From: DATKBT01 sp035546295
GTDB taxonomy: Bacteria; Acidobacteriota; Thermoanaerobaculia; Multivoradales; Multivoraceae
Direction: 5' to 3'
Length of the DNA: 44,523 nucleotides
NCBI GenBank assembly: GCA_035546295.1
Contig: DATKBT010000116.1
Location: 1 to 44,523 of the forward strand
Made by a program: the position numbers and the translations under genes
The notes under the pieces: generated by a model
What the model was told of the DNA's origin: nothing
The model's input: only the letters and a program-made list of their open reading frames with translations
Database searches by the model: none
Shown: positions 15,900 through 24,360 of the stretch, one piece after another
Numbering within the stretch: position 1 is the stretch's first letter
How the letters are laid out: each line of letters opens with the position of its first letter

Positions 15900-17083
15900 T
15901 TCGAGAGCCCGATCGCCACGTCTTCGTGAGAGTCGAGCGCATCTCCGAACGGCCAGGTGGCCGACGATGCCGGGCGCCCGTGCTCGCCCGTCTGCTGCGG
16001 AGCCCGTTGCTCGCTTCGCTGCTCGTCGCGTCGGCGTGCGCTCCGGGCGCAGGCGACGACGCTGAGATCGCACGCGACGGAGCCCGCGCTTCCTCCCCAG
16101 AGGCCGCTCTCGAGGGGCAGGTCCGGACTTCGACGCGTGGCCTCGACGGCACTCTGCTCGCTCAGGCGTATCGACGTGCCGCGGAGCTGCCGCGTCTCCA
16201 CAGCCTCCTGGTCGCGAGACACGGAGATCTCGCGCGCGAAGAGTACTTCGGCGGTCCAGGGCGCGATCGCGCGGTCAACGTCAAGTCCGTATCGAAGAGC
16301 GTGCTGTCGGCGCTGGTGGGCATCGCCATCGCGGAGGGCCATCTCGAGGGGCTCGACCAGCCGGTGGCTCCGCTCTTTCCCGAGCACGTGCGCACCGACG
16401 TCGATCCGCGCATCGACGAGGTCACTCTCGCGCATCTGCTCTCGATGCAGGCCGGTCTCGAGCCGACGTCGTTCGGCAACTACGGCCGGTGGGTATCGAG
16501 CAGCAACTGGGTCCGGTTCGCGCTCCGGCGTCCGTTCGTCGACGAGCCGGGGGGCCGGATGCTGTACAGCACCGGCAATTCGCACGTGTTGTCGGCCGCG
16601 CTGACGCGCGCCACCGGGACGAGCACGCTCGACTATGCGCGCGAGAAGCTCGGACGTCCGCTCGGCATCCAGGTGCCCGCATGGACCCGCGACCCGCAGG
16701 GCGTGTACTTCGGCGGCAACCAGATGAGCCTGCGCCCGCGCGACCTGCTCGCGTTCGGCGAGCTGTACCGCAACGGCGGGCGTCACGAAGGCGAGCAGGT
16801 GGTGCCGGAGGAGTGGATCCGCGAGTCCTGGCGGCGGCGCGCCACCTCGCCGTTCAACGGCCACGGCTATGGCCTCGGCTGGTGGATGCGACCTTCCGGC
16901 GCCTACGACGTCTATTTCGCGTGGGGCTACGGAGGCCAGTACCTCTTCATCGTGCCGGACCTCGAGCTGACCGTCGTCACGACTTCGGACCCCGTCTCGC
17001 CCCGCCAGGGCGACCACAACCGCGCGGTGCAGCGCCTGCTGGACGAGTCGCTCATCCCGGCGGCCGAAACCGGCGCCGGCTGA
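15896..17083 (+). CDS. Serine beta-lactamase-family hydrolase, lipoprotein
   Basis: A class C beta-lactamase/esterase-type protein of 395 residues from the ATG at 15896 that overlaps the previous stop. A GTG at 15980 would give an ideal 20-residue lipoprotein signal (LLASLLVASAC) and may be the true start. C48 (numbered from the ATG) is the lipobox cysteine. The SxxK nucleophile motif is SVSK at 131-134, a Tyr motif is YSTGN at 224-228, and near the C terminus the GYGGQYLFIVPD element replaces the classic KTG/HTG motif, as in many penicillin-binding-like esterases. It is probably periplasmic, acting on peptidoglycan-derived or ester substrates; true beta-lactam resistance is not implied. Confidence 0.88.
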   Translation: MIREPDRHVFVRVERISERPGGRRCRAPVLARLLRSPLLASLLVASACAPGAGDDAEIARDGARASSPEAALEGQVRTSTRGLDGTLLAQAYRRAAELPRLHSLLVARHGDLAREEYFGGPGRDRAVNVKSVSKSVLSALVGIAIAEGHLEGLDQPVAPLFPEHVRTDVDPRIDEVTLAHLLSMQAGLEPTSFGNYGRWVSSSNWVRFALRRPFVDEPGGRMLYSTGNSHVLSAALTRATGTSTLDYAREKLGRPLGIQVPAWTRDPQGVYFGGNQMSLRPRDLLAFGELYRNGGRHEGEQVVPEEWIRESWRRRATSPFNGHGYGLGWWMRPSGAYDVYFAWGYGGQYLFIVPDLELTVVTTSDPVSPRQGDHNRAVQRLLDESLIPAAETGAG

Positions 17084-17306
17084 GAGCCGCGCCTGCGGGG
17101 AGCGCCCAGCGCTTGAAGATGACGAACCAGAAGTCGTTGTCGACGTCTGCGGGAATGCCGAACAGCGACCACCCGTGGACGTCGAACTCGCCGCTCGGGG
17201 CCCAGGCACCGGCAGCGAAGACGTCGAGCGCGACGGGATCGGCGTTGCTCACCAGGATAACGTGCTGCGCGGGGTCTGCGGAGACACCCGGGACCGTGAT
17301 GGCCAC
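17052..17306 (-). pseudogene. Unidentified small ORF or gene remnant
   Basis: An 84-residue frame from a GTG at 17306, bounded upstream by an in-frame TAG, with no Shine-Dalgarno. The middle looks like real protein (HVILVSNADPVALDVFAAG and EFDVHGWSLFGIPADVDNDF) but the last 32 bases overlap the hydrolase gene on the other strand and the tail is arginine-rich. It is more likely a leftover internal piece of a larger gene than a functional product. Family unknown. Confidence 0.3.
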
Positions 17307-17344
17307 CAGCCCGCTGCGCTATGTCGCGGCGGGCGGTTGAATCG

Positions 17345-17773
17345 TCAGGCGATGAGGTTCTGCCAGCGCAACCCCGAGAAGCGCCCGAACCCGGAATCGG
17401 TGGTCCACCATTCACACCCGTGCTCGAGGGCCAGGGCCGCGAGGTAGGCATCCGTCGTGTCGGCGCCCCGGATATCGCTGGCCCGCACGAGGTCCTGGAA
17501 GATCTTCCAGTGACGCGATCCTGGCGCCGCTCGATAGACCTCGGGCGGTGCACGCAGGGCGTCGGTGAAGCCGAATACGTCTTCAGGCGACGGCGCCGGG
17601 CGGAAGACCTTGGGATTCGTGGCAATGCGAACGACAGCAGCGAGGATCAGGTCGCTGACCGCCATCTCCCGGGGATTGCGACGCAACCGTTCGAGCTCCC
17701 GGCGACAGATGTCGTGGTGGTCGGACTGCCTGACCAGCGCGTACAGCAGGACGTTGACGTCACACAGGATCAC
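17345..17773 (-). CDS. vapC: VapC-type PIN-domain toxin
   Basis: A 142-residue PIN ribonuclease. The GTG start at 17773 shares bases with the antitoxin stop (GTGA, 17770-17773), the usual vapBC coupling. Acidic residues of the Mg-dependent active site are visible: D5 in VILCDVNVLLYAL, D108 in GADTTDAYLAALA and D126 in WWTTDSGFGRF. VapC toxins cut tRNA or rRNA when free of antitoxin. Earlier in-frame sequence upstream is antitoxin DNA read in another frame. Length is normal for the TA-type PIN family whose signature is DVNVLLYA. Confidence 0.9.
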   Translation of the reverse strand: MILCDVNVLLYALVRQSDHHDICRRELERLRRNPREMAVSDLILAAVVRIATNPKVFRPAPSPEDVFGFTDALRAPPEVYRAAPGSRHWKIFQDLVRASDIRGADTTDAYLAALALEHGCEWWTTDSGFGRFSGLRWQNLIA

Positions 17774-17997
17774 TCGAGCTCCCAGAGCCGACTCGTGTCG
17801 TCGAGGCCAACGAGGGGAACCGGCTCCGTCAGTACGGGCAGCTCTCCTGGTTCTTTTTCGTGACTGCGCAGGCGCTGCTCCGCGAGATAAGACCTGAGAC
17901 CCTCCTCGACAATCCGGGTCACGGGAAGACGCCGCTCGGCGGCGAGCTTTTTCGCCTCGATGAGAAGGTGGTCCGGGAGGTCGATCGTCGTCCTCAT
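17770..17997 (-). CDS. vapB: VapB-type ribbon-helix-helix antitoxin
   Basis: A 75-residue protein beginning MRTTIDLPDHLLIEAKKLAA, the classic ribbon (RTTIDLP) and two helices of an RHH DNA-binding antitoxin. The C-terminal ~30 residues (HEKEPGELPVLTEP) are extended and should wrap the toxin. The start at 17997 is preferred over an ATG 24 bases upstream because it begins exactly at the RHH strand. There is no Shine-Dalgarno, and the palindrome 8 bases upstream suggests a short-leader or leaderless transcript under autorepression. Confidence 0.9.
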   Translation of the reverse strand: MRTTIDLPDHLLIEAKKLAAERRLPVTRIVEEGLRSYLAEQRLRSHEKEPGELPVLTEPVPLVGLDDTSRLWELE

Positions 17998-18004
17998 GAT
18001 GTGT

Positions 18005-18020
18005 TGATGATACATCATCA
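18005..18020 (-). promoter_or_regulatory. Palindromic operator upstream of vapB
   Basis: TGATGAT-AC-ATCATCA, perfect 7-bp arms, ending 8 bases before the vapB ATG. It is AT-rich in a GC-rich region and contains TATCAT (18012-18007), a possible -10. RHH antitoxins bind such short palindromes at their own promoter; binding here is inferred. Confidence 0.55.
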
Positions 18021-18151
18021 TGCATCCGGGGTTGGGCCCTCGTGCGAGCCGTCGCGGTCACCGTCGCACCAGGGATCCGGGGTGGCTTCAGCTTCGCCAG
18101 GGCCGTCCATCACCGAGTCCAGCATGCTGATGCCACGAGCCCGCAGTCGCC

Positions 18152-19150
18152 CTAGCTCGGCGTGCCGCCCCGCGTCGGCGGCACCGACCGCGGCGACGTG
18201 ATCAGGCGCCAGAGCTCGACGCAGCCGCCGACGACTCCGACGGCCAGCACCGTGACGGCGAAGACCGCCAGCGACAGGGACAGGGCATCGGCCTGGCCGA
18301 CGCCGAAGAAACCGAGGAGGTAGATCGAGGCGCTCTCTCTCAGCCCGAGCCCGCCGACCGATGCGGGCACCAGCGCGACCACCATGGCGGCGCTGCGCAC
18401 CCAGGCGATCACGACGACGTCGACGTCGATACCGAGCGATCGAGCCAGGACGACCCAGATGGCGATGCCGACCACGTGCAGGCACAACGAAAGAACCGTC
18501 GCAAGCGCGGCCGTGCCCCGCTCCGTCCCGGTCTCGAGGCCCCCGAGATCACCGATCTTCCCGCCGAGCCAGCGCGGAAGACGAGCACTGCGCGCCCGCG
18601 CGAGCAGGCGTCGCGTCGAGGGAACCCCCAGCAACATGGCTGGCAGCATCGCGCACAGAGCCACTGCGACGAGCAGAACCGACACTGCGACGGTGGCCGG
18701 CCTGCCGAGCGCCAGATCCGCGGCCGCACCGATCGCGGCGAGGCTCGCGGTCGCAAAGGACCGGTCGAAGCCGAGCACCAGCAAGGCGGCTCCGAATCTC
18801 CCCTCGTCTCGCGAGAGTCGAAGGAGCCTGACGGCCCAACCGGTGGCGTTGCCGGCCGGCAGGAACAGTCCATAGAAGACCGCCGCCAGACTGATCGACA
18901 AGGCCTCTCTTCCGCCCACGCGCAGCCCTTGTGAGCGCGCGATCCGGCTCAAGCGAACGGCACCGATCGACTGTGCGATCAGCGCGCCTGCGAATCCCGC
19001 GGCCGCTGCCGAGGCGGGAAGAGCGCCGAGGTTCTCGACCACCTCCACCGGGCCGACCCAGAAGAGGAGCGCGGCCACGATGGCACACGCGGCGACGACT
19101 CGCAGCAGCGGCAGCGCTTTCTGGAGCGAGGTTCGCCGTCCCTTCGACAA
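18152..19150 (-). CDS. LPG-synthase/flippase-like integral membrane protein (UPF0104)
   Basis: A 332-residue, very hydrophobic protein with about seven or eight membrane segments. The signature is of the lysylphosphatidylglycerol synthase transmembrane family (MprF N-terminal half, AglD2-like): an early LSISLAAVFYGLFLPAGNATGWAV-like block, where LPAGNATGW matches the family's P-G-x-x-G motif, and a late LVPASVGGLGLRE block. It has no aminoacyl-transferase domain, so it is a stand-alone membrane part, probably moving or handling lipids. The gene begins 40 bases after the stop of the phosphatase-superfamily gene on the same strand, so the two likely form an operon. Start at 19150 is the first Met, followed by a basic segment (SKGRRTSLQK). 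Confidence 0.87.
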   Translation of the reverse strand: MSKGRRTSLQKALPLLRVVAACAIVAALLFWVGPVEVVENLGALPASAAAAGFAGALIAQSIGAVRLSRIARSQGLRVGGREALSISLAAVFYGLFLPAGNATGWAVRLLRLSRDEGRFGAALLVLGFDRSFATASLAAIGAAADLALGRPATVAVSVLLVAVALCAMLPAMLLGVPSTRRLLARARSARLPRWLGGKIGDLGGLETGTERGTAALATVLSLCLHVVGIAIWVVLARSLGIDVDVVVIAWVRSAAMVVALVPASVGGLGLRESASIYLLGFFGVGQADALSLSLAVFAVTVLAVGVVGGCVELWRLITSPRSVPPTRGGTPS

Positions 19151-19190
19151 GACCGAATCAGGCTCCGGGCCGGCCTCGCGTCATCCTCGC

Positions 19191-20450
19191 TCAGGAGACG
19201 ATTGCGGTGCCTTGCATGTGATCGGGAGGCTCGACGCCCACGAGCGAGAGCAGCGACGGTGCGATGTCGACCAGCTCGATCTCCGATCGACCGCGCCCTC
19301 GGCCGAGGCCGTCGAGCACGAGCCATCCCTGCTCGGAGGGATGGTGAGGCAGGTAGCCGTGGTTCCCCCGGTGGACGGGGCTGTCGACTCGTTGACGCTG
19401 GTGCCAGTCCATGAGTCCCAGCACCCTGCTGGCGATGGGCTGGTGGAAGTCATGGGGGAAGAAGATCCGTCCGGCATCGGCGAACACGTACAGCTCACCG
19501 AACGCGTCGTCTTCGAAACATATCTTGTAGTCGTGCATCTGCTGCCACGACAGAAGCGTGGTGCCCGGCAGGGCGCCCAGAGCGTCGCCGAGAACGCGTC
19601 GGGCCCGAGAGCTGTGGAACCAAAGGCGAGCCGATGCCAGCTCCACGAAGAACGAGTACTCGGTCTGCGGAACGCCGGTGCGCTGCAAGGTCTGGATGAG
19701 CGGCACGGTGCCCGTGATCCGTTCCTGGCCATGGTCGACCAAGAGCAGGAAACGAACTCCGAGCCGCCGGCACCGCTCGTGCACGACGCGCACGAACTCG
19801 TCCGTACGTGCCAGGGCGTCGCTCATGACGCTCGGATTGTCGAGATGCCAGTGCTGGACGAGATCGAGCGCGTACATCTCCAGCAGCTCGATCCGGCGCT
19901 TTCCGGACGGCAGGCGCTGCGACAGCGTCTCGAGCTCTGCGAAGTCCTTCGTGAAGAAGTACTTGGCCTCCTCACCGAGGATTCCGAAGATCGACGGCAA
20001 GCCCGCGAACTCCTTCATCGCGAGCTCGGACTTCGCCCGTCGCGTGTACTTGAAGCGGTGCTGCTGGAACCTTCGCCTGCGCCGCCAGGGAATCACCGCC
20101 AGGTCGTAGGTCCGGTCGAAGAAGTGCCGGGTGCATTGCGCCGTGGACACGACCAGGTCGGGAAGGAGGTCGACGACGTCTCGCCTCGCGCCGGTGCGGT
20201 ACTCCGGCTTCAGGCTGACCTGCCAGATCCGATGCTGATGTGGCCACGTGCCGGAGACGATCGTCGGGACCAGCTCGGTGCTCGGGAAGGTGCGGATCTG
20301 CACGGTTCCGTGGTCCCGGCGTAGCCTGCTCAGGTGGGGCGTCAGCCGCTCGTCGACGAGCCGCGCATCGAGCCCGGGGACGTAGCACACGAACACCGCC
20401 GCTTGCGCGGGGACACCGTTTCCCGAGCTCCCCACGTGACCGCTCACCAT
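19191..20450 (-). CDS. Alkaline-phosphatase-superfamily phosphodiesterase-like hydrolase
   Basis: A 419-residue protein with no signal peptide evident from the start at 20450; the frame continues upstream without family features. It shows the full two-metal set of the type I phosphodiesterase/phosphoglycerate-mutase-like group: D28 in CYVPGLDARL, the nucleophile T63 in FPSTELVPTIVSGTWPHQH, D196 and H200 in ALDLVQHWH, D239-H240 in LLLVDHGQER, and H364 in RGNHGYLPHH. Members hydrolyse nucleotide, phospholipid or phosphonate esters. An unusual Arg-rich insert (WRRRRRFQQHRFK, about 122-134) may bind anions or membrane. Paired with the downstream LPG-synthase-like protein, a lipid head-group role is a reasonable guess. 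Confidence 0.87.
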   Translation of the reverse strand: MVSGHVGSSGNGVPAQAAVFVCYVPGLDARLVDERLTPHLSRLRRDHGTVQIRTFPSTELVPTIVSGTWPHQHRIWQVSLKPEYRTGARRDVVDLLPDLVVSTAQCTRHFFDRTYDLAVIPWRRRRRFQQHRFKYTRRAKSELAMKEFAGLPSIFGILGEEAKYFFTKDFAELETLSQRLPSGKRRIELLEMYALDLVQHWHLDNPSVMSDALARTDEFVRVVHERCRRLGVRFLLLVDHGQERITGTVPLIQTLQRTGVPQTEYSFFVELASARLWFHSSRARRVLGDALGALPGTTLLSWQQMHDYKICFEDDAFGELYVFADAGRIFFPHDFHQPIASRVLGLMDWHQRQRVDSPVHRGNHGYLPHHPSEQGWLVLDGLGRGRGRSEIELVDIAPSLLSLVGVEPPDHMQGTAIVS

Positions 20451-21073
20451 CGACGCTAGGAGCCCGTGGCGACGCTCAGCACGCCCGCACGAGCAGGACT
20501 CTCCACTCCGCCGGCGGCCAGGAAGCCGCTTGGTCTCTCGCCGCTCGTGGGCTCTCTCTGCCCGGCTTGTCGCCGCCGGCTCCGCTGCAAGTCCTCGTCG
20601 CCCTTCGGGTTGAAGACCGGGCTCCTGCGAGCAGGAGCCCGGCTTCTTCCCGCGCTTCGGCTTTGCCTCAGCAGCGGGTTGCGGCGGCGGGGGCCGATCT
20701 GGCGCGTTGATCCTCCTCGCCGCCGTCCCCGGACCGCCTGCGTCATTCCGCTTTGCGACTGGACCCATGGCGCCCGCAACGGGGGCATCCTGACTTTCAC
20801 CGCGGCCTCCTGGCTAGAACCGTTCCCGGCGCTGCTAACCAATTGCAAGCGTTCAGTTAGGAAGCGAGAACGAGCTGGAGCTGGCCGTTTCCGTCTGCAT
20901 CCGGAGAATCGAGTTGTCGAAGACAATTCGAGACGCCGGCGGAAGGGAGCCAGCCCGTGCGCCAGCATACCGAATGCAGCAGACGAGCGAGACGCCGTGG
21001 CCGGCACGTCCTTTCCGGGACGACCAGGCGCTGGTGGAGATGCCGTCCAGCTGTGACGTCCACGCCCGGCCTC
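20451..21073. other. Intergenic region with one strong hairpin
   Basis: 620 bases between two minus-strand genes. Open frames on either strand are Arg/Ser-rich and unrecognisable. Apart from the hairpin at 20612-20646 I see only a weak inverted repeat around 20835-20866. The stretch at about 20830-20930 is less GC-rich than its surroundings. Confidence 0.5.
20612..20646. terminator. Long stable stem-loop, possible terminator or structured RNA
   Basis: Left arm GAAG-a-CCGGGCTCCTG, 4-nt loop CGAG (20628-20631), right arm CAGGAGCCCGG-CTTC: 15 pairs with a single bulged A, plus outer ggg/ccc pairs beyond a small internal loop. It lies about 430 bases downstream of the kinase gene and about 160 upstream of the phosphatase start. 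Neither side has a good T-run, so it could be a terminator, an mRNA stabiliser or a repeat element. Confidence 0.5.
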
Positions 21074-23638
21074 CTACCGCAGCCCCTCCACCACGAACAG
21101 GTCGGAGAGCCGCCGTTCGTAGCCGTAGACATAGGTCGAGCCGTCGGGGGTGATGACGACCGGATTGGTCGAGAACACGCCGACCGGATCGGGAGGCGCG
21201 AGCACGGCGAGGGGTTCGACGGCGCCGTCCGCGAGGCTCACCCGATGCAGGGTCACTGGCGCCCTGGAGAGGGCGACCGTATAGAGCCAGAGGCCGTCGT
21301 CGGACCACTGGATGGGCTGCTCATCGTGGTCCAGGACCAGAGGAGGCTCGCCACCCTCCAGGTCGTACACGACGAGCGTTCCGTCGATCCGGGGCGCGGC
21401 CAGCGATCGGCCGTCGGGTGAGACTGCGAAGAATCCGAACGCGACGCCCTCGGGGGTGAGGGGAGCCAGCGCCGCCGTGGCTGGGTCCAAGCGGAAGATC
21501 CGATTGTGCCCGCCGGGGAGATTCGCGTTGAGCAGCACGGACTCACCGTCGGGAGACCACTTGGCGATCGAGATCCGTTCGATCTGTTCGAGCACGAGTT
21601 CTCTGCGATCTGCGGTTCGGGTGGCGATCAGGCTCACCTCGTTGGGGCTCCACGGCGGCAACGAGAGCACCCACTCACGGTCGGGCGAGAGCGACATCCC
21701 GAACCCCTCTCCAAGCTCGACCGGCGGGTCGGCGCCGAAACCCCTCAAGGCGACGCGGCACCGCTCCTTGGTGCACTCGTTGAAGAGAATGGTCTCGCCG
21801 TCCGGGGAGATGTCGAAGGGGACCGACCAGGATCTCCAGGTGAGCTCCCGCACCGGGCCGTCGGCTCTCCTTCCCGCCATTCCCCGAAGCCGGTCCTCGA
21901 TGCTCAGCAGGACCCTCCCGTCCGGCGCCACGTCGAAGAGGAAGACATCGGTCGGGAAGGTGGCCACGCGGCGCTGGCTCCCGTCGAGCCGGAGCGCAGA
22001 AATCGCGTTGGCGTCGGCGAACCAGATCTCCTCACCGGAGGGAGCGAAGTCGATCCCCCAGCCGATCTCGCTGCCCAGCCGGATGGGGGGAGTGCCGGCG
22101 CCCTCGTCCCTGCCGAGGACGACGATCTCGCCCCGGTCGCGGCCGCGCCCCGGTGTCTCGACGAGCGCGACGCGGTCTCCGGTGGGGGAGAGCCGGAGGT
22201 GGAGCAGCATCCCGGTGGTCGTGAGGCGCGGGTTCCCCGGGGGGAACTCGAGAACGGCGGTGCCCGCGACCTCGCGGACGAGAGCGGCCACGCCGCCGTC
22301 CTGAGACGCCACCGCGTCGCTGATGCTCCTCTCCAGGATGCGGGGGGCGCCGGCGATCGACATCCGGGCGAGCTCTCCGACGTGGTGGAAGGGCCCGGCG
22401 CCACGGAGGTCGACGAGCAGAAGGACGTCGCCCGAAGCCGTCGCCCAGAGGTGCCGGCTGTTGGGAGGCCCGATGCTCAGCGGATCCAGGCTGCCGGGAC
22501 GATGGAGGTGCAGCAGTTCCGGCGCACCCGCGAAGGTGGCGCTGTAGAAGATGGACTCGTCCCCGGGCTCGAAGCTGGCGCCGCCGATCGTTCCTTCGCG
22601 CACCGTGATTCGCTCGTACCGCAGCTGGTTCCCTTCGGCGCCGGCCCGGCCCGCGAGGTAGGAGATGGTGGCCGTGAGCGCGAGCGCACCGGCAGTAAGG
22701 CCGGCGACGAGAGGCCAAGAGCGCAACGCCAGAGCTTTCCTCGGCTCGGGCGAGCCCGGCGTCCTCGCGGAGAGCTCTGCCAGCCGCTCCGGCACCGCCT
22801 CGAGCTCTCTCACCAGATCCTGGGTCGCCTCGTAGCGATCGTTCGGGTCTCGTGACAGGCACCGCTCCACGATCCAGCGCAGCGGCGCTGGCGTCCTCGG
22901 CGCCACACGAGCCAGGGGCTCGGGCTCGTCGCGTAGGAGAGCACTCAGAGTCTCGGCAGCCGTCTCACCCGAGAACGGGCGCTCGCCTGCCAGCATCTCG
23001 TAGAGAACGGCGCCGAGCGCGAACTGGTCGGCCCGGTGGTCGACCGGCTTCCCGGCCGCCTGCTCGGGCGCCATGTAGGCCATCGTCCCCAGGAGCATCC
23101 CGTGCTCGCTCAGGTTGGTCCTCGTCGGTGCCTGGCTCTCGACCTCCTCGGCAGGCACCTCGAGCTTGGCCAGCCCGAAGTCGAGGATCTTCACCCGACC
23201 GCGGATCGTGACGAACAGGTTGGCGGGCTTGAGGTCGCGGTGCACCACCCCCGCGTCGTGGGCGGCCGCGAGTCCGTTGGCGATCTGGATGCCCCACTCG
23301 AGAATGCGCTCGTGCGACTGCGCCCTCGACCCGTCGAGATGTTCTGCGAGGGTCCTCCCCTCGAGCAGCTCGCAGACGAGGTACGGAGCCTCTTGGTGTC
23401 GGCCGATGTCGTGGATGGCGAGGAGGTTCGGGTGATCGAGGCGGCCGACCGCGCGCGCCTCGCGCTCGAAACGCCGCAGCCGAGACGGGTCGCGCGCAAA
23501 GTCGGCCGGGAGGACCTTGATCGCCACATCGCGCTCGAGCTCGGGATCGCGGGCACGGTAGACCTCGCCCATGGCGCCGGCGCCCACCAGCTCCACGACC
23601 TCGAAGCGGCCGATCCGTTCACCGGTCGATAGCCCCAT
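21074..23638 (-). CDS. Ser/Thr protein kinase with TolB/WD40-like propeller
   Basis: An 854-residue membrane protein. The kinase domain (about 12-285) is complete: glycine loop VGAGAMGEVYRA, K41 in AIKVLP, E60 in FEREARAV, HRDLKPAN at 133-140, DFG at 153-155 and APEQ at 190-193. One membrane segment lies at about 308-328. The C-terminal 520 residues are a beta-propeller of TolB/WD40-like blades (recurring SPDGES, SPDGRSLAA, APDGRVLLS, SPDGETILF), outside the membrane, so an external signal could drive phosphorylation. This architecture is very common in Acidobacteriota. The start at 23638 is followed by MGLSTGERIGRFEVVELVG, the normal N terminus. No substrate gene is evident nearby. Confidence 0.95.
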   Translation of the reverse strand: MGLSTGERIGRFEVVELVGAGAMGEVYRARDPELERDVAIKVLPADFARDPSRLRRFEREARAVGRLDHPNLLAIHDIGRHQEAPYLVCELLEGRTLAEHLDGSRAQSHERILEWGIQIANGLAAAHDAGVVHRDLKPANLFVTIRGRVKILDFGLAKLEVPAEEVESQAPTRTNLSEHGMLLGTMAYMAPEQAAGKPVDHRADQFALGAVLYEMLAGERPFSGETAAETLSALLRDEPEPLARVAPRTPAPLRWIVERCLSRDPNDRYEATQDLVRELEAVPERLAELSARTPGSPEPRKALALRSWPLVAGLTAGALALTATISYLAGRAGAEGNQLRYERITVREGTIGGASFEPGDESIFYSATFAGAPELLHLHRPGSLDPLSIGPPNSRHLWATASGDVLLLVDLRGAGPFHHVGELARMSIAGAPRILERSISDAVASQDGGVAALVREVAGTAVLEFPPGNPRLTTTGMLLHLRLSPTGDRVALVETPGRGRDRGEIVVLGRDEGAGTPPIRLGSEIGWGIDFAPSGEEIWFADANAISALRLDGSQRRVATFPTDVFLFDVAPDGRVLLSIEDRLRGMAGRRADGPVRELTWRSWSVPFDISPDGETILFNECTKERCRVALRGFGADPPVELGEGFGMSLSPDREWVLSLPPWSPNEVSLIATRTADRRELVLEQIERISIAKWSPDGESVLLNANLPGGHNRIFRLDPATAALAPLTPEGVAFGFFAVSPDGRSLAAPRIDGTLVVYDLEGGEPPLVLDHDEQPIQWSDDGLWLYTVALSRAPVTLHRVSLADGAVEPLAVLAPPDPVGVFSTNPVVITPDGSTYVYGYERRLSDLFVVEGLR

Positions 23639-24039
23639 GTCCCCCCACTCGGCGTGGTTCTCGGTCAGGAGTCAGGATAGCGCGGAGGCGTGCGGGCTGC
23701 ACCGTCGCCGAGCCCGCGGTGGAGATAGGTGGCGATCCTCGACCGAGCCGGGAGGCCCACGACGACCAGCTCCAGGGGCCGCATTTCGTGGTCGAGTACG
23801 ACGACGTCCGAAACGGCACCAAGCACGGACCTAGATCTCGGCCGTTGACGGCGCACCTGCCCAACGACACGGGCGGGGCGAACCGAACATCACGTTGGCT
23901 CGTGCCAATGAGAGCCTCCGCGGACGGTCGATGGAAGACCACACGTGGCGGGCAGACCCCCGGCAGCGGACCGGCCGAGTAGCATTCCACCCAGAGCGTG
24001 GCCGACGAGCCGACGAGACTGTGACGACGAAGCCGAGCA
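23639..24039. other. Intergenic region without a recognisable gene
   Basis: 400 bases upstream of the kinase. A minus-strand frame around 23665-23810 reads VVVLDHEMRPLELVVVGLPA, which looks coding, but it has no clear start or family and is probably debris. Confidence 0.4.
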
Positions 24040-24305
24040 CCCCCGGAGGTCACCCAGATCCTGGGCAACGTCTCGTCGTTCCTGCTCGACGCCGGCCGTC
24101 TCGACGAGGCCGAGGCGCCGGCGCGGCGGGCGGCCCCGAGGGGGCGGCCAGGCGAGGCCGAGACCCTGCTGCGGTCGTCGCCGACGGCTCGAGCGCCGGC
24201 GACGTGAATCTCCGCTTCGTCCGGCGCGCCCGCGCGCACCTGGCGGCGCTCTACGAGCGCGAGGGGCGGGCGGCGGAGCCGCTCGAGGAGGGCGTTCGCC
24301 GATGA
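24040..24305 (+). pseudogene. Frameshifted C-terminal scrap of a TPR-type kinase protein
   Basis: Two frames together read like the end of a Ser/Thr kinase-TPR protein. From about 24046 comes VTQILGNVSSFLLDAGRLDEAEAP, a TPR unit. In another frame, ending at TGA 24303-24305, come GDVNLRFVRRARAHLAALYE and GRAAEPLEEG, matching the usual last repeat of such proteins. The frame changes in the GC-rich stretch between them and no N-terminal part remains. Confidence 0.5.
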
Positions 24306-24360
24306 TCCCGAGGAGGCCGCGGGGGCGACGGTGCGCCGTTTGCGTCCGAGGAGCCACACG

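Noticed and set aside
11448..16073. A 1541-codon minus-strand open frame
   Set aside because: Antisense shadow of the second permease and the EEP gene; composition is His/Arg/Gln-rich and low-complexity.
15896..17083. Antibiotic-resistance beta-lactamase
   Set aside because: Only general serine-hydrolase motifs are present; the KTG box is replaced by a GYGGQ element typical of esterase-like members.
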